Shown one piece after another: positions 5,254 through 5,282 of a stretch of DNA of 5,282 nt. The notes below the pieces were generated by a model. It was not told the origin of the DNA, ran no database searches, and worked only from the letters and a program-made list of their open reading frames with translations. A program made the position numbers and the translations under genes. The stretch covers positions 1 to 5,282 of the forward strand of contig JAATGE010000677.1 in the NCBI GenBank assembly GCA_015654825.1, written 5' to 3'. Within the stretch, counting starts at the first letter, position 1, and the number at the start of each line of letters is the position of its first letter. The DNA comes from Rhodospirillales bacterium (GTDB lineage Bacteria > Pseudomonadota > Alphaproteobacteria > Acetobacterales > Acetobacteraceae).

Positions 5254-5282
5254 ATTTTGTCTGTATCCGAGACTGGCATTGA

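Larger units (their letters stand above)
4953..5282. other. Intergenic region upstream of the operon, about half of it repeats
   Basis: This 330-base region upstream of the HAD-UbiA gene holds repeats R2, R3 and R4. The spaces between them (5020-5066 and 5138-5203) and the end (5254-5282) are richer in A+T than the genes. No convincing coding sequence is present; open frames here run through the repeats. The operon promoter would be expected here on the minus strand. Weak candidates are TTGCTG at about 5170-5175 with TATGTT at about 5146-5151 (18-base spacing), and AT-rich TAATTA near 5022-5027. Neither is strong enough to annotate. No terminator with a T-tract is evident. Confidence 0.6.

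Noticed and set aside
5079..5279. Minus-strand open frame of 66 codons upstream of the HAD-UbiA gene
   Set aside because: It runs through repeat copies R4 and R3 and its residues are largely translated repeat; it has no recognisable domain.

Overview
The window is GC-rich with strongly GC-biased codon use. Five genes lie on the minus strand, so the operon reads from right to left. The protein sequences and a short palindromic GC-rich repeat suggest an alphaproteobacterium, possibly Acetobacteraceae; the repeat resembles ones I recall from that family. This placement is inference from memory, not a search result.

Reading in the direction of transcription: (1) 4952-3483 encodes a HAD-phosphatase domain fused to a UbiA-family prenyltransferase of the polyprenyl-phosphate phosphoribosyltransferase (DPPR synthase) type. 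(2) 3379-2396 encodes an integral-membrane protein with a flippase-like (LPG-synthase transmembrane) domain. (3) 2403-1069 encodes a close homologue of DprE1, the FAD-dependent decaprenylphosphoryl-ribose 2'-oxidase. (4) 1072-329 encodes a short-chain reductase matching DprE2. (5) 318 to beyond base 1 encodes the N-terminal 106 residues of a membrane protein resembling DUF6311. Genes 2/3 and 3/4 overlap, and 4/5 are 10 bases apart.

Together genes 1, 3 and 4 form an almost complete route from PRPP and polyprenyl phosphate to polyprenylphosphoryl-D-arabinose, the arabinose donor best known from mycobacterial cell-wall synthesis. The HAD domain could do the dephosphorylation step, the flippase-like protein could move the lipid-linked sugar across the membrane, and the DUF6311 protein could be the GT-C-like transferase that uses it outside. 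These last three assignments are inferences from context. The likely product is a D-arabinose-bearing surface glycan or glycolipid in a Gram-negative bacterium.

The non-coding space (3380-3482 and 4953-5282) is dominated by four copies of a roughly 50-55 bp double-hairpin repeat. Two copies sit immediately upstream of genes 1 and 2, one copy is inverted and carries an extra 27-nt hairpin segment, and the inverted pair at 4965-5137 could form a large cruciform. No tRNA, rRNA, CRISPR array or insertion sequence is visible.
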